64,000 bases of DNA, taken from Burkholderiaceae bacterium. Lineage in GTDB: Bacteria; Pseudomonadota; Gammaproteobacteria; Burkholderiales; Burkholderiaceae_D. Both the position numbers and the translations under genes were made by a program. The notes below the pieces were generated by a model. It did no database searches, had not been told where the DNA came from, and was given only the letters and a program-made list of their open reading frames with translations. The stretch's first letter is position 1. Each line of letters opens with the position of its first letter. Of the stretch, positions 46,386 through 54,573 are shown in pieces. The stretch covers positions 1 to 64,000 of the forward strand of contig JARLJG010000049.1 in the NCBI GenBank assembly GCA_031291325.1, in the 5' to 3' direction.

Positions 46386-48053
46386 TTAATGGTTTATCAG
46401 CGGGACGGGACGCTTAACGCTGCGTGGCGCACCCAACTTCCGAGCAGCGCCAACTTTAATCTGAGTTAGGTTGGCTGCCGACTTCACTGGCGCCGCTACC
46501 GTTGCATGCGTTCCATCGGTTTTGAACACACTCACCGCCTGGGATAAATTGTCGGCCTGATCCTGCAACGATTGAGCCGCTGCTGCAGCTTCTTCCACCA
46601 GTGCTGCATTTTGTTGGGTTACATTGTCCATTTCCATGATGGCTTGGTTGATTTGCTCAATACCTGCGGTTTGTTCAACGCTGGCAGCGGTAATCTCGCT
46701 GATGATGTCGGTTACCCGCTTGACGCTTTCGACCACTTCTTTCATGGTTGTGCCAGCTTGGTCAACCAACTTGCTGCCTGCATCGACTTTTTCCACTGAA
46801 TCGCCGATCAGGTTTTTGATTTCTTTGGCGGCACCGGCACTGCGTTGCGCGAGGTTGCGAACTTCCGCCGCGACGACCGCAAAACCACGCCCCTGCTCGC
46901 CAGCGCGAGCGGCTTCCACGGCTGCGTTCAATGCCAGGATGTTGGTCTGGAATGCGATGCCGTCGATGACGCTGATGATATCGACGATCTTCCTCGCCGA
47001 TTCATTGATCGAACTCATCGTGCCGACGACCTGTGAAACGACCTCACCGCCTTTGCTCGCCACGTGCGATGCTTGAGCTGCAAGACTGTTGGCCTGATGC
47101 GCGTTATCGGCATTTTGTTTGACCGTGGACGTCAGTTCTTCCATTGACGACGCGGTTTCCTCCAGCGAGCTGGCTTGTTGCTCGGTGCGCGAGGACAAAT
47201 CCAGGTTGCCGCTCGCGATCTGGCCGGAAGCGGTGGCAATTTCAGTCGATGATTGCTGAACCGTGCCAATCGTCCTGGCCAGGTTCTCTTGCATCGTTTT
47301 CATGGATAAAAGCATGCTGCCGGAATCGTTCCGTTTTACTTGGACGGATTGGGTCAGATCGCCGGCCGCAATGCTCTCTGCAATTCCTTTCGCATAGTCA
47401 GGGTCACCGCCGATTGATTTTTCAATACTGCGGATAATCAGCAACACCACGCCGCTTAACCCAATTCCCGTCAACGCGAGCAAAACCGCCGCTTGCCACA
47501 GATCCCTGAAGAATGCACTGTTCAAGTCATCAACGTATAAGCCAGTCATGAACGTCCAGTCCCATGGCGTATATCTCAGGTTGTAGTTAAGTTTTGGCAC
47601 TGGCTGTTGCTCCCCGGGTTTGGTCCACAAATATTGTGTAAAACCGCTACCGTGTTCTTTGGCTTCCTTTAGCGCGTCGATATACACCATCGTGCCTTGC
47701 GGGTCTTTGAAATCCGCCACGTTTGTGCCGACCAATTCTGGCTTAAACGGATGCATCAGGACTATATGGGAATCAAGCACGGTAAAGTAGCCAGATTTGC
47801 CATACCGTAAGGCTTTGATTCGAGACAACGCCTGCTTTTTCGCCTCTTCTTCAGGCATTGCCCCGGAAGTAACTTGGGCGCCATATTCATTCGCGATGGA
47901 TAGCGCCATGTCGGCGGCATTGCTTAGTTGTAATTTGCGCTCTTCCAGCCGAATGGTTCTGTTTTGCATGACATTGAATGTCATTACCGAAAGCAAACAA
48001 ACCCAACTGATGGCTAGTGGCAGAAAAAGTTTGGTGCGAAAAGCAAGTTTCAT
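46386..48053 (-). CDS. methyl-accepting chemotaxis protein with periplasmic Cache domain
   Basis: A 555-residue chemoreceptor: transmembrane helix 1 (about 8-30), a periplasmic single-Cache domain (about 35-185) with [16 protein letters not shown] and [16 protein letters not shown], transmembrane helix 2 (about 190-210), HAMP (about 212-265) and a cytoplasmic signalling domain. The hairpin tip is in [20 protein letters not shown], followed by [11 protein letters not shown]. There is no C-terminal CheR-binding pentapeptide. Cache receptors of this type often sense small carboxylates; the ligand here is unknown. Flanked by 109-base direct repeats. Confidence 0.93.
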   Translation of the reverse strand: MKLAFRTKLFLPLAISWVCLLSVMTFNVMQNRTIRLEERKLQLSNAADMALSIANEYGAQVTSGAMPEEEAKKQALSRIKALRYGKSGYFTVLDSHIVLMHPFKPELVGTNVADFKDPQGTMVYIDALKEAKEHGSGFTQYLWTKPGEQQPVPKLNYNLRYTPWDWTFMTGLYVDDLNSAFFRDLWQAAVLLALTGIGLSGVVLLIIRSIEKSIGGDPDYAKGIAESIAAGDLTQSVQVKRNDSGSMLLSMKTMQENLARTIGTVQQSSTEIATASGQIASGNLDLSSRTEQQASSLEETASSMEELTSTVKQNADNAHQANSLAAQASHVASKGGEVVSQVVGTMSSINESARKIVDIISVIDGIAFQTNILALNAAVEAARAGEQGRGFAVVAAEVRNLAQRSAGAAKEIKNLIGDSVEKVDAGSKLVDQAGTTMKEVVESVKRVTDIISEITAASVEQTAGIEQINQAIMEMDNVTQQNAALVEEAAAAAQSLQDQADNLSQAVSVFKTDGTHATVAAPVKSAANLTQIKVGAARKLGAPRSVKRPVPLINH

Positions 48054-48370
48054 ATAACAGCATTTCCAAAAAAATTAGGCGGCCATTTATTCACAGCAGG
48101 TAGTCCAGGTTGGCATTGGGGGTATGACGAAAGGGGTATTAAAGTACGCCATGCCTTTGGCATCTGATGCCATCTAATGCCTAACGGCCAACTCACCTCG
48201 TCGGGTTCACCCTCGTTTTGCGCAATCCAGCCCGGAGTATCGAAGAACTCTGGCAAAACGCCTACCGATGCGGCCAAGTGTGTTTCAAAACTATCTAATT
48301 CGACGGAACCGATTTGTCGCTTCCGCTGATCGGGCAACTCGTCAAAGATAGCTTCACCTTGGCTCGTCAA
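48050..48370 (-). other. doubtful 106-codon frame upstream of the chemoreceptor gene
   Basis: An open frame whose stop overlaps the chemoreceptor ATG by four bases and whose start coincides with the edge of direct repeat B. The first 60 codons (DELPDQRKRQIGSVELD, FFDTPGWIAQNEGE) look protein-like; the last 40 do not. It may be a truncated gene carried with the inserted segment. No family recognised. Confidence 0.25.
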
Positions 48371-48478
48371 CTGCGCTTATTACTGAATCTGGAGTATATT
48401 CACTTTTAATCAACCAAAACGATCCGATTTATCACTTTATTATTGCGTTTTAGTAACAAGCGAATCGATTTTCGGCAC
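48370..48478. repeat. 109-base direct repeat, copy B
   Basis: Same orientation and sequence as 46276-46384 apart from seven or eight substitutions. It ends 23 bases before the LysR start codon, so it probably contains the lysR promoter. Together the copies bracket 1985 bases holding the chemoreceptor. Confidence 0.9.
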
Positions 48479-48501
48479 AATTTTGATAAAATGCTCCGAT
48501 C

Positions 48502-49410
48502 ATGGACCAATTCAAACAGATATCCACCTTTGTCGATGTGATTGCCAAAGGCAGCCTGTCGGCGGCAGCCCGCGCCGAAGGCATCGCCCCGGCAATGATA
48601 GGCCGGCGCCTGGATGCGTTGGAAGAACGACTGGGCGTAAAACTTTTGCAGCGCACCACCCGCAAGATCGCATTGACGCACGAAGGCACGGCTTTCCTCG
48701 AAGACTGCCAGCGCATCCTGGCGGAACTGGAAGACGCCGAAACGGCAGTCTCCGAGCGCAGCGCACACGCCACCGGACATTTGCTTATTTCCGCGCCGGC
48801 AGGCTTTGGCCGGCAGCACGTGGCGCCATTGCTGCCATCGTTCCTGGCCGAACACCGCGACCTGACGCTGACGCTCAGCTTGAACGATCGCGTGGTCGAC
48901 TTGATCGGCGAAGGCATCGACGTCGCCATCCGTATTGCATCGCTATCGGACTCCAACCTGATTGGCGTCAAACTGGCCGACAACAAGCGCGTGGTGGTCG
49001 CCTCCCCCGCCTATTTGAAGCGGCATGGCACGCCGCGCTCGCTGGACGAACTGGCCAAGCACAACTGCCTGGCCATCAGCAGCGACGGCAGCCAGCGCGG
49101 CTGGACTTTCCGACAAAACGGCAAGAACGTCACCCTCAAGGTAGCCGGCAACATGGTCTGCAACGACGGCGAGGTGCTGCACGACTGGGCCTTGGCGGGC
49201 AAAGGCCTGGCCTGGCGCTCGATGTGGGAAGTGGGCACGGAGATCGAGTCGGGGCAATTGCAAACCGTGCTGGATGAATTCGCTGCGCCCGGCAACGACA
49301 TCTACGCAGTGTTCGCGCAACGCCGCCATTTGCCGCTGCGCATCCGCGCGCTGGTGGATTTTCTGCGGCGCGCGTACGCGTTGCCGGAGTATTGGCGCAA
49401 AGTCGGGTAG
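48502..49410 (+). CDS. LysR family transcriptional regulator
   Basis: A 302-residue regulator. The N-terminal winged helix-turn-helix is FVDVIAKGSLSAAARAEGIAPAMIGRRL..LEERLGVKLLQRTTR, followed by a periplasmic-binding-like effector domain starting around residue 90 (GHLLISAPAGFGRQHVAP). It is closest in style to the AaeR/CrgA subgroup. By position it would regulate the dehalogenase, transcribed away from it beyond the inserted chemoreceptor. Inducer unknown. Confidence 0.9.
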   Translation: MDQFKQISTFVDVIAKGSLSAAARAEGIAPAMIGRRLDALEERLGVKLLQRTTRKIALTHEGTAFLEDCQRILAELEDAETAVSERSAHATGHLLISAPAGFGRQHVAPLLPSFLAEHRDLTLTLSLNDRVVDLIGEGIDVAIRIASLSDSNLIGVKLADNKRVVVASPAYLKRHGTPRSLDELAKHNCLAISSDGSQRGWTFRQNGKNVTLKVAGNMVCNDGEVLHDWALAGKGLAWRSMWEVGTEIESGQLQTVLDEFAAPGNDIYAVFAQRRHLPLRIRALVDFLRRAYALPEYWRKVG

Positions 49411-49524
49411 GCGTCGCCGCACTTCGTTCGTCCCACGACGCGGCGCGTGAACGCAATCGCAAAACCAAGACAGGCTGCGCGAGCGTAAATCGATTGCCGG
49501 AAAAGGCAGCGATCTTTCCCGACT

Positions 49525-51612
49525 TCATTTGACCTTTGGCTTGATTTTTTGCCGATGAATCTCGCCTGCGGGTGGAGGCGCAGGTTTGACTTGCGCCGCC
49601 GCCAACTGCGCGGCGCAGTCGCTGTGTTCCCCTTGCCCGGTAGCGGTCAATGGAATCATCGCCGCCAGCGGCGTCAGCAAGGTCAAGGCGACTGCCCCCG
49701 CAGCTTTCATTGCCATCACGCCTTTATCGACGTTGACGCGCGGTTGCAAAAAGCTGCCGCGCACATAGATCGGCGCCCTAAGCGAAAATACCCGCAGCCC
49801 CTTGCTTTTCGGCCTGACGGTAAAGTCCATTTGCTCCTGCTTCAAATCGATCGTTCCGTCGACATTGATTAGCGCAGCGTCGGTATCGACGATAAAGCTG
49901 CGGGTCTGCATCAGGCCGTCGCGCACGCCAAAATCGGCTGCCAGGCATTCAAGCTTGACTTGCTTGTCGCCGATCAACTTGGTGACGACAACGCTGCCGA
50001 CATTCAGTCCCATCTCTTCCAGCAAGAGCTTGCTGACCGTCCCCTGCCGCATTGACGCCTTGATCTCGCCATTGGAAGCACCCAACAGGCTGGCCACGGA
50101 ATTGCCGACCGCAGACAAAGACGCATCGCCATTGACTTCGCCGATACTCGCTTGCATTCCCTGAATTGCGGGAAACAGTTGCTGCACCTTGACGCTCCTG
50201 GCAGACACTTTCATTTCTGCCTTGATTGCATTGACGCCAGATCTGCCGCTGCCGTCCAGCGTGATATCCGCACTCAGGTTGCCGTCGGCCATGTCGAAAT
50301 CGAGCGGCAACAGCGACAACACACCGTCTCGCAGATGCAAATTGGTCGTCAGTTTGTTGATCGGCAGCGCATTCTTCCAGATGATCTTGTCGGCGCTAAA
50401 TTTGACGTCGGTATCGATACTGGTCCAGCGGTCTGTCTTGAACGGCTCTATCGGCAATGCCTTGCCCGCAGGTTGCACCGTAGCCGCACCGCGCTTGGCC
50501 TTGCTGCTATTTGAATCGGCGCCGATCAACGGCGCCAGGTCGGCAAATTGCATCAAGTGCGACACCACCGTGCCGGATAGCAGCGGGCGTATCGTTTTCG
50601 TCTGATAGTCCAGCGCGCCGCCGATATCGCTGCCCCCCACCTTGCCTTTGAAATCCTCATAAATCCAATGGCTTTGGTGTGGCCCCAGCGTGCCGATCAA
50701 ATGTCCTTCGGTGGAAAACGGCGGCGTCTCCGGCAACAGTATGTGGCTTATCAAGTACAGTCGCCCCATGCTGACGCCTGAGAGTTTCAAGCGCGCGTCG
50801 ATTGCCGCCAGATCGGTCGGCTTGGTGACCGTGCCAACGGCCGATATGATGGTTTGTCCGATGTGCAGCGTGCCTTCGATCGGGTAAGGCGCCATCTCAT
50901 GCTGGAGCGACAGGACGGCGCCTGCCTTGCCGGCGCCGCTGATTGCCTCTCCATTGAGCGTGCCGTGCAATTGCCAGGCCACGCCGTATGTTGGGTCTGT
51001 GGCGAGCGTGTCGATAGCGGCTGTCACATCGACATGTTTTACCGCGTCGATAAGATGGACGCTGCCCTTGGCAAAGACCACGCTTTGCAGTTCCAGCCGC
51101 CAAGGCGATGGGCTGTCGTCGGCGTTGAAGGTCCAGTTGTTCTTGCCGTCGGCACTGCGCAACAAGGTGACGACCGGGGCATCGAAACGCAACTGCGGAA
51201 TGGATATCCTCTTTTCCAGCAGCGCCAGAGGATTAAGTGAAAAATTGAATTGTGAAACGCGTGCCATGTCGCCCGCGAGCGGCGCTGGCATACTTCCGAC
51301 AATCGGCGGTGCAACCGTCAAGTATGCAGGATTGCCGATGCGCACGTCGTGCGCGACCAGGTGCGGCCACGGAATCATCCCGCGCCAGCCGTTATCCTGG
51401 TTCGGCTTTGTTGGGGATTTGTCGTCCCAGGTCAAGGAGAGATCGCCGTCGATGATGAACGGACGTCCGAGCGCTTGGGTGGCGCGCGCGTCGATCCACG
51501 GCTTGGCCCGGTTCCAATCGAAATTGCGCAGGCCCAGCAACGCCAGCGCCGCGACGACGATCGCAAAGGCGACCGCACCTGCGGCAACGCTCGCGATGCG
51601 TTTCCCGTTCAC
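49525..51612 (-). CDS. AsmA family protein
   Basis: A 695-residue envelope protein with one N-terminal membrane anchor (about 8-28) and a long beta-rich periplasmic part. The AsmA marks are RPFIIDGDLSLTWDDKSPT near the start and, in the C-terminal part, VNGDASLSAVGNSVASLLGASNGEIKASM. AsmA-like proteins help move or organise phospholipids between membranes. The start codon is GTG at 51612, overlapping the TGA of the upstream small gene (GTGA). The C-terminus has a Lys/Pro-rich tail. Confidence 0.88.
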   Translation of the reverse strand: MNGKRIASVAAGAVAFAIVVAALALLGLRNFDWNRAKPWIDARATQALGRPFIIDGDLSLTWDDKSPTKPNQDNGWRGMIPWPHLVAHDVRIGNPAYLTVAPPIVGSMPAPLAGDMARVSQFNFSLNPLALLEKRISIPQLRFDAPVVTLLRSADGKNNWTFNADDSPSPWRLELQSVVFAKGSVHLIDAVKHVDVTAAIDTLATDPTYGVAWQLHGTLNGEAISGAGKAGAVLSLQHEMAPYPIEGTLHIGQTIISAVGTVTKPTDLAAIDARLKLSGVSMGRLYLISHILLPETPPFSTEGHLIGTLGPHQSHWIYEDFKGKVGGSDIGGALDYQTKTIRPLLSGTVVSHLMQFADLAPLIGADSNSSKAKRGAATVQPAGKALPIEPFKTDRWTSIDTDVKFSADKIIWKNALPINKLTTNLHLRDGVLSLLPLDFDMADGNLSADITLDGSGRSGVNAIKAEMKVSARSVKVQQLFPAIQGMQASIGEVNGDASLSAVGNSVASLLGASNGEIKASMRQGTVSKLLLEEMGLNVGSVVVTKLIGDKQVKLECLAADFGVRDGLMQTRSFIVDTDAALINVDGTIDLKQEQMDFTVRPKSKGLRVFSLRAPIYVRGSFLQPRVNVDKGVMAMKAAGAVALTLLTPLAAMIPLTATGQGEHSDCAAQLAAAQVKPAPPPAGEIHRQKIKPKVK

Positions 51613-51761
51613 CGCAAAAAGTGACCGCTACCGAATAGTCCAACCAATCCGATCACGATCAAATAGATGGCGACGATGAAATTCAACAGGCGCGGAACGA
51701 CCAGAATCAGGATGCCGGCAACCAGCGATACGATGGGAACCAGGCTGATGGTCATGTTCAT
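51609..51761 (-). CDS. DUF3096 small membrane protein
   Basis: A 50-residue protein with two hydrophobic segments (LVPIVSLVAGILILVVP and LNFIVAIYLIVIGLVGLFG), matching the DUF3096 family of tiny inner-membrane proteins of unknown function. The ATG at 51761 is preceded by GGAG. It overlaps the AsmA gene by four bases, so the two are translationally coupled. Confidence 0.8.
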   Translation of the reverse strand: MNMTISLVPIVSLVAGILILVVPRLLNFIVAIYLIVIGLVGLFGSGHFLR

Positions 51762-51983
51762 GATAGTGAGCTCCAAAAAATATGTCGGCATGCGAGCCGC
51801 CGGCAGGGGTGTCCGGCGGGAAATGCACCTTGACGTTTCGTGACAAATGGAAACGCTTCGGAGCGGTTTGCGCCGCATTGCCCGTTAAACTGCCAGCGCG
51901 AATCAATGAGTATGCGCGCCGATCGACGTCCAAACAAGGCTCAAAAAATCAAATCCGGCGCACCTCACAATTCGGTGTCACGA

Positions 51984-52169
51984 CTACCGATCGCCGCCGT
52001 GCTCGCCGTGATCGTGATCGCGATCATGGTCGCGATCATGCTGCTCGCCGCGATCCCCTTCGTGCCGATCCTCACCCCGATATCCGCCATAACCTCCCCA
52101 GACGCACCCCGACAACAGGACTGCAGCTACAGTGAATAACGCCAGCTTTGCCAATCGCGATTGTTTCAT
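51984..52169 (-). CDS. small lipoprotein with His/Asp-rich tail
   Basis: A 61-residue protein. A signal peptide of about 20 residues ends in lipobox LSGC, then a Gly/Tyr stretch, then a tail dominated by HDRDHDRDHDHGEH repeats. It is anchored to a membrane by lipid. The tail could bind divalent metals or be simple low complexity from a GATCGC-type DNA repeat. Function unknown. Confidence 0.6.
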   Translation of the reverse strand: MKQSRLAKLALFTVAAVLLSGCVWGGYGGYRGEDRHEGDRGEQHDRDHDRDHDHGEHGGDR

Positions 52170-52297
52170 TTGTCGACCTCTTCAATGTTCGCCCGGAATG
52201 TATTTACCTGGCATCTGCATTACCATAATCGCAGATGCGCGCGCAGTCCGTGCGGTACCAGACATAGGCGACAGCACTTGGAAACCCCAAAAAACAA

Positions 52298-52331
52298 CGG
52301 GATCAATCCTCACCAGGGAGGATTGATCCCG
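52298..52331 (-). terminator. rho-independent terminator of the HU gene
   Basis: A perfect 14-base stem (52298-52311 with 52318-52331, CGGGATCAATCCTC) and a six-base loop. On the minus strand it is followed by TTGTTTTTT. It lies about 54 bases downstream of the HU stop at 52385. Confidence 0.85.
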
Positions 52332-52384
52332 CTGTCGATTTCCGCTGCAATCCGAGGGAAATCGCGCTTGCGTTATCGGCGAGC

Positions 52385-52669
52385 TTATTTCTTCTTTGGG
52401 TTGACCGCAGCCTTCAGTGTAGCGCCGGCGGAAAACTTCGGCGACTTCGATGCAGCGATCTTGATCGCTTCGCCGGTTGCCGGGTTGCGGCCCTTGCGCG
52501 CGGCGCGCTTGGCGACCGAGAACGTGCCGAAGCCGGTGATGCCAACGGTATCGCCCTTCTTCAAACGCTCGGTAATGATGGCGATCAACGTGTTTACCGC
52601 ATCGTTGGCGGCAGCGCCGGACAATTCAGTGCGTTTCGCAAATTCTGCAACCAATTCACCTTTTTTCAT
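52385..52669 (-). CDS. HU family DNA-binding protein (copy 2)
   Basis: A 94-residue HU-type protein: MKKGELVAEFAKRTELS at the N-terminus, GFGTFSVAKRAARKGRNP in the beta arm and a Lys-rich end (NPKKK). It bends and organises DNA. It is a different paralogue from the HU at 10793. GGAGAAGA precedes the ATG and a strong terminator follows. Confidence 0.9.
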   Translation of the reverse strand: MKKGELVAEFAKRTELSGAAANDAVNTLIAIITERLKKGDTVGITGFGTFSVAKRAARKGRNPATGEAIKIAASKSPKFSAGATLKAAVNPKKK

Positions 52670-52768
52670 ATCTTCTCCTTGGAAAAAGGCGACAGATTAA
52701 CATAGGAATGCCAAATTGCAATCATCGGCGGCGCAGAATTTCGCGCCGCCCTGCAAATTTCGCGCATA

Positions 52769-53695
52769 TCAAGATTTCGTTTGCGACTTCACCACCTGCA
52801 GCGCAGTGGCGATCAAGCCGCTGATATCGCCCAGATTGGCCGGCACGATGATCGAGTTGTTGGTCTTGGCCAACTGGCCGAAAGCCGCCACGTATTGCTC
52901 GGCCACCTTCAGGTTGACCGCGTCCGAGCCGCCCGGTTCGCGAATTGCGGCGGCGGTCTTGCGGATTGCCTCGGCGCTGGCTTGCGCGATCGAAAGGATC
53001 GCCGCCGCCTGCCCTTCGGCGCGATTGATCGACGCCTGCTTTTCACCTTCGGATTTGGCAATCGACGCTTCGCGCTCGCCGGTGGCGATGTTGATCTGCT
53101 CTTGCTTGCGCCCTTCGGAGGCGGCGATCAGCGCGCGCTTTTCGCGCTCGGCGGTGATTTGCGCTTGCATTGCATGCAGGATTTCCTTGGGCGGCGTCAA
53201 ATCCTTGATTTCGTAGCGCAATACCTTCACGCCCCAGTTGGCGGCCGATTCGTCGATGGCGCTGACGATGGTGGTGTTGATGTGGTCGCGCTCTTCAAAG
53301 GTCTTGTCCAATTCCATCTTGCCGATCACCGAGCGCAACGTGGTTTGCGCCAACTGGGTGATGGCGTTGATATAGTTGGAGGAACCGTAGGAAGCGCGCA
53401 TCGGGTCGGTCACCTGGAAGTACAAGATGCCGTCGACCTGCAATTGCGTGTTGTCGCGCGTGATGCAGACCTGCGGCGGCACGTCGAGCGGAATTTCCTT
53501 CAAGACGTGCTTGTAGGCGATGCGGTCGATGAAAGGAAACACCCAGCTCAAACCCGGCGGCAGCGTGGCATGGTATTTTCCCAGGCGCTCGACCACCCAC
53601 GCGTGCTGCTGCGGCACAACCTTGATGGTTTTGAATACGAAAACGACGGCAAAGACCAGAAATACGAAGGCAACACTGCCAAAGCTGAATTCCAT
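52769..53695 (-). CDS. qmcA: SPFH/band-7 membrane protein (QmcA/stomatin-like)
   Basis: About 308 residues: an N-terminal membrane helix, then an SPFH domain with VVPQQHAWVVERLGKYHATLPPGLSWVFPF, then an Ala/Glu-rich coiled coil (QEQINIATGEREASIAKSEGEKQ). Such proteins form membrane-bound cage oligomers. Start: AAGGA lies seven bases before the ATG at 53695 but directly against the ATG at 53701, so 53695 is preferred. It follows the nfeD gene on the same strand, the usual NfeD/SPFH pairing. Confidence 0.9.
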   Translation of the reverse strand: MEFSFGSVAFVFLVFAVVFVFKTIKVVPQQHAWVVERLGKYHATLPPGLSWVFPFIDRIAYKHVLKEIPLDVPPQVCITRDNTQLQVDGILYFQVTDPMRASYGSSNYINAITQLAQTTLRSVIGKMELDKTFEERDHINTTIVSAIDESAANWGVKVLRYEIKDLTPPKEILHAMQAQITAEREKRALIAASEGRKQEQINIATGEREASIAKSEGEKQASINRAEGQAAAILSIAQASAEAIRKTAAAIREPGGSDAVNLKVAEQYVAAFGQLAKTNNSIIVPANLGDISGLIATALQVVKSQTKS

Positions 53696-53713
53696 GTTCA
53701 TTTCCTTTTTCGA

Positions 53714-54169
53714 TTATTTAGTGTGCAACGCATGATTAGTAACGATCAACCGGCTGCCGCGCATTTCACTGATTTTGAATAAACCGGGTCGCGGGTCGGC
53801 ATGCTCTTCCAATTCGACATCCCACATCGCGCCGCGATACATGACCCGTGCCAGGTATTGCTCGCCCTGCTCGTTCTTCCATTCATCGACGTTGACGATT
53901 TGACCGATGTCCATATTGACGTTGGGGTCGCGTGCTGCATCGTCCTTCTGTTGCATCTTTCCGTACTTACTTTTACGCAATAAATAAGTCGCTGCCAGCG
54001 CCACGACCGCTGCCGCCACGACTTGCACGCTATCGCTTGCATCGAACCACGCCAGCAAGCCGCCGGCCGCCAAACCGATGGCAATCATCAGCAGATAAAA
54101 CGTCCCGCTGAAAATCTCAAGAATGACTAATATTCCCGCCAGCACCAGCCATGTCATCCAATTTGTCAT
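53714..54169 (-). CDS. NfeD family membrane protein
   Basis: A 151-residue short NfeD (NfeD1b) protein: two or three membrane helices in the first 65 residues, then an OB-like soluble domain with DIGQIVNVDEWKNEQGEQYLARVMYRGAMWDVEL. NfeD proteins associate with SPFH partners, here the gene 12-18 bases downstream. They may help control membrane proteases or microdomains. Confidence 0.88.
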   Translation of the reverse strand: MTNWMTWLVLAGILVILEIFSGTFYLLMIAIGLAAGGLLAWFDASDSVQVVAAAVVALAATYLLRKSKYGKMQQKDDAARDPNVNMDIGQIVNVDEWKNEQGEQYLARVMYRGAMWDVELEEHADPRPGLFKISEMRGSRLIVTNHALHTK

Positions 54170-54245
54170 GGGTTCACCCGATTGTTAGACGCAGGTGAGA
54201 GTCTAAACTTTTTTGACGCAATTGCCTAACGCGAGCTGAAATTTG

Positions 54246-54469
54246 GGTGTGATTCAAACTGTGCGGGGAAATATCAACTGAACGTACAAAACCTCCGTCG
54301 TTCCCGCGAAGGCGCTAATCGTTACCCACATCTTGAAGTGGCGTGCGTCACCCCTCGCCCGCAGGCGGGAGAGGGGAAGCCCTAACCGCCAAGACTTGTG
54401 GGTAACGATTAGCGCGAAGGCGGGAACGACGGGGAAAAATGAAAGTTCATCCCAACTTTCAATCGCACC
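54246..54469. repeat. MITE-like element (GGTG-GATTCAAA ends), copy with nested palindrome
   Basis: Ends are imperfect inverted repeats: GGTGTGATTCAAACT at left, GGTGCGATTGAAAGT read inward from the right. The left 55 bases match 61658-61715 closely, and the right end matches the other end of that copy. Inside, 54313-54329 and 54398-54414 are a perfect 17-base inverted pair (CGCTAATCGTTACCCAC) belonging to the GC-rich palindrome family, absent from the second copy. Confidence 0.75.
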
Positions 54470-54520
54470 CCTGCAATTTATGGCGAAAAAAATGCCTGCG
54501 ATGGGAACCGGCAACCAACA

Positions 54521-54547
54521 AAAACGCGAGCACTCGGCTCGCGTTTT
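54521..54547 (-). terminator. rho-independent terminator of ppsA
   Basis: A perfect 11-base stem, AAAACGCGAGC (54521-54531) with GCTCGCGTTTT (54537-54547), and a five-base loop. It is followed on the minus strand by a T-rich stretch. It lies 26 bases past the ppsA stop and, being A/T-flanked on both sides, could act in both directions. Confidence 0.8.
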
Positions 54548-54573
54548 TATTGCTCTACGATTTGTCGGAAAAA

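Larger units (their letters stand above)
54170..54573. other. intergenic region between nfeD and ppsA, filled by nested repeats
   Basis: 404 bases with no gene. 54246-54469 is a MITE-like element into which a second palindrome is nested. 54521-54547 is the ppsA terminator. The nfeD promoter should lie at 54170-54245 but was not resolved. Confidence 0.65.
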
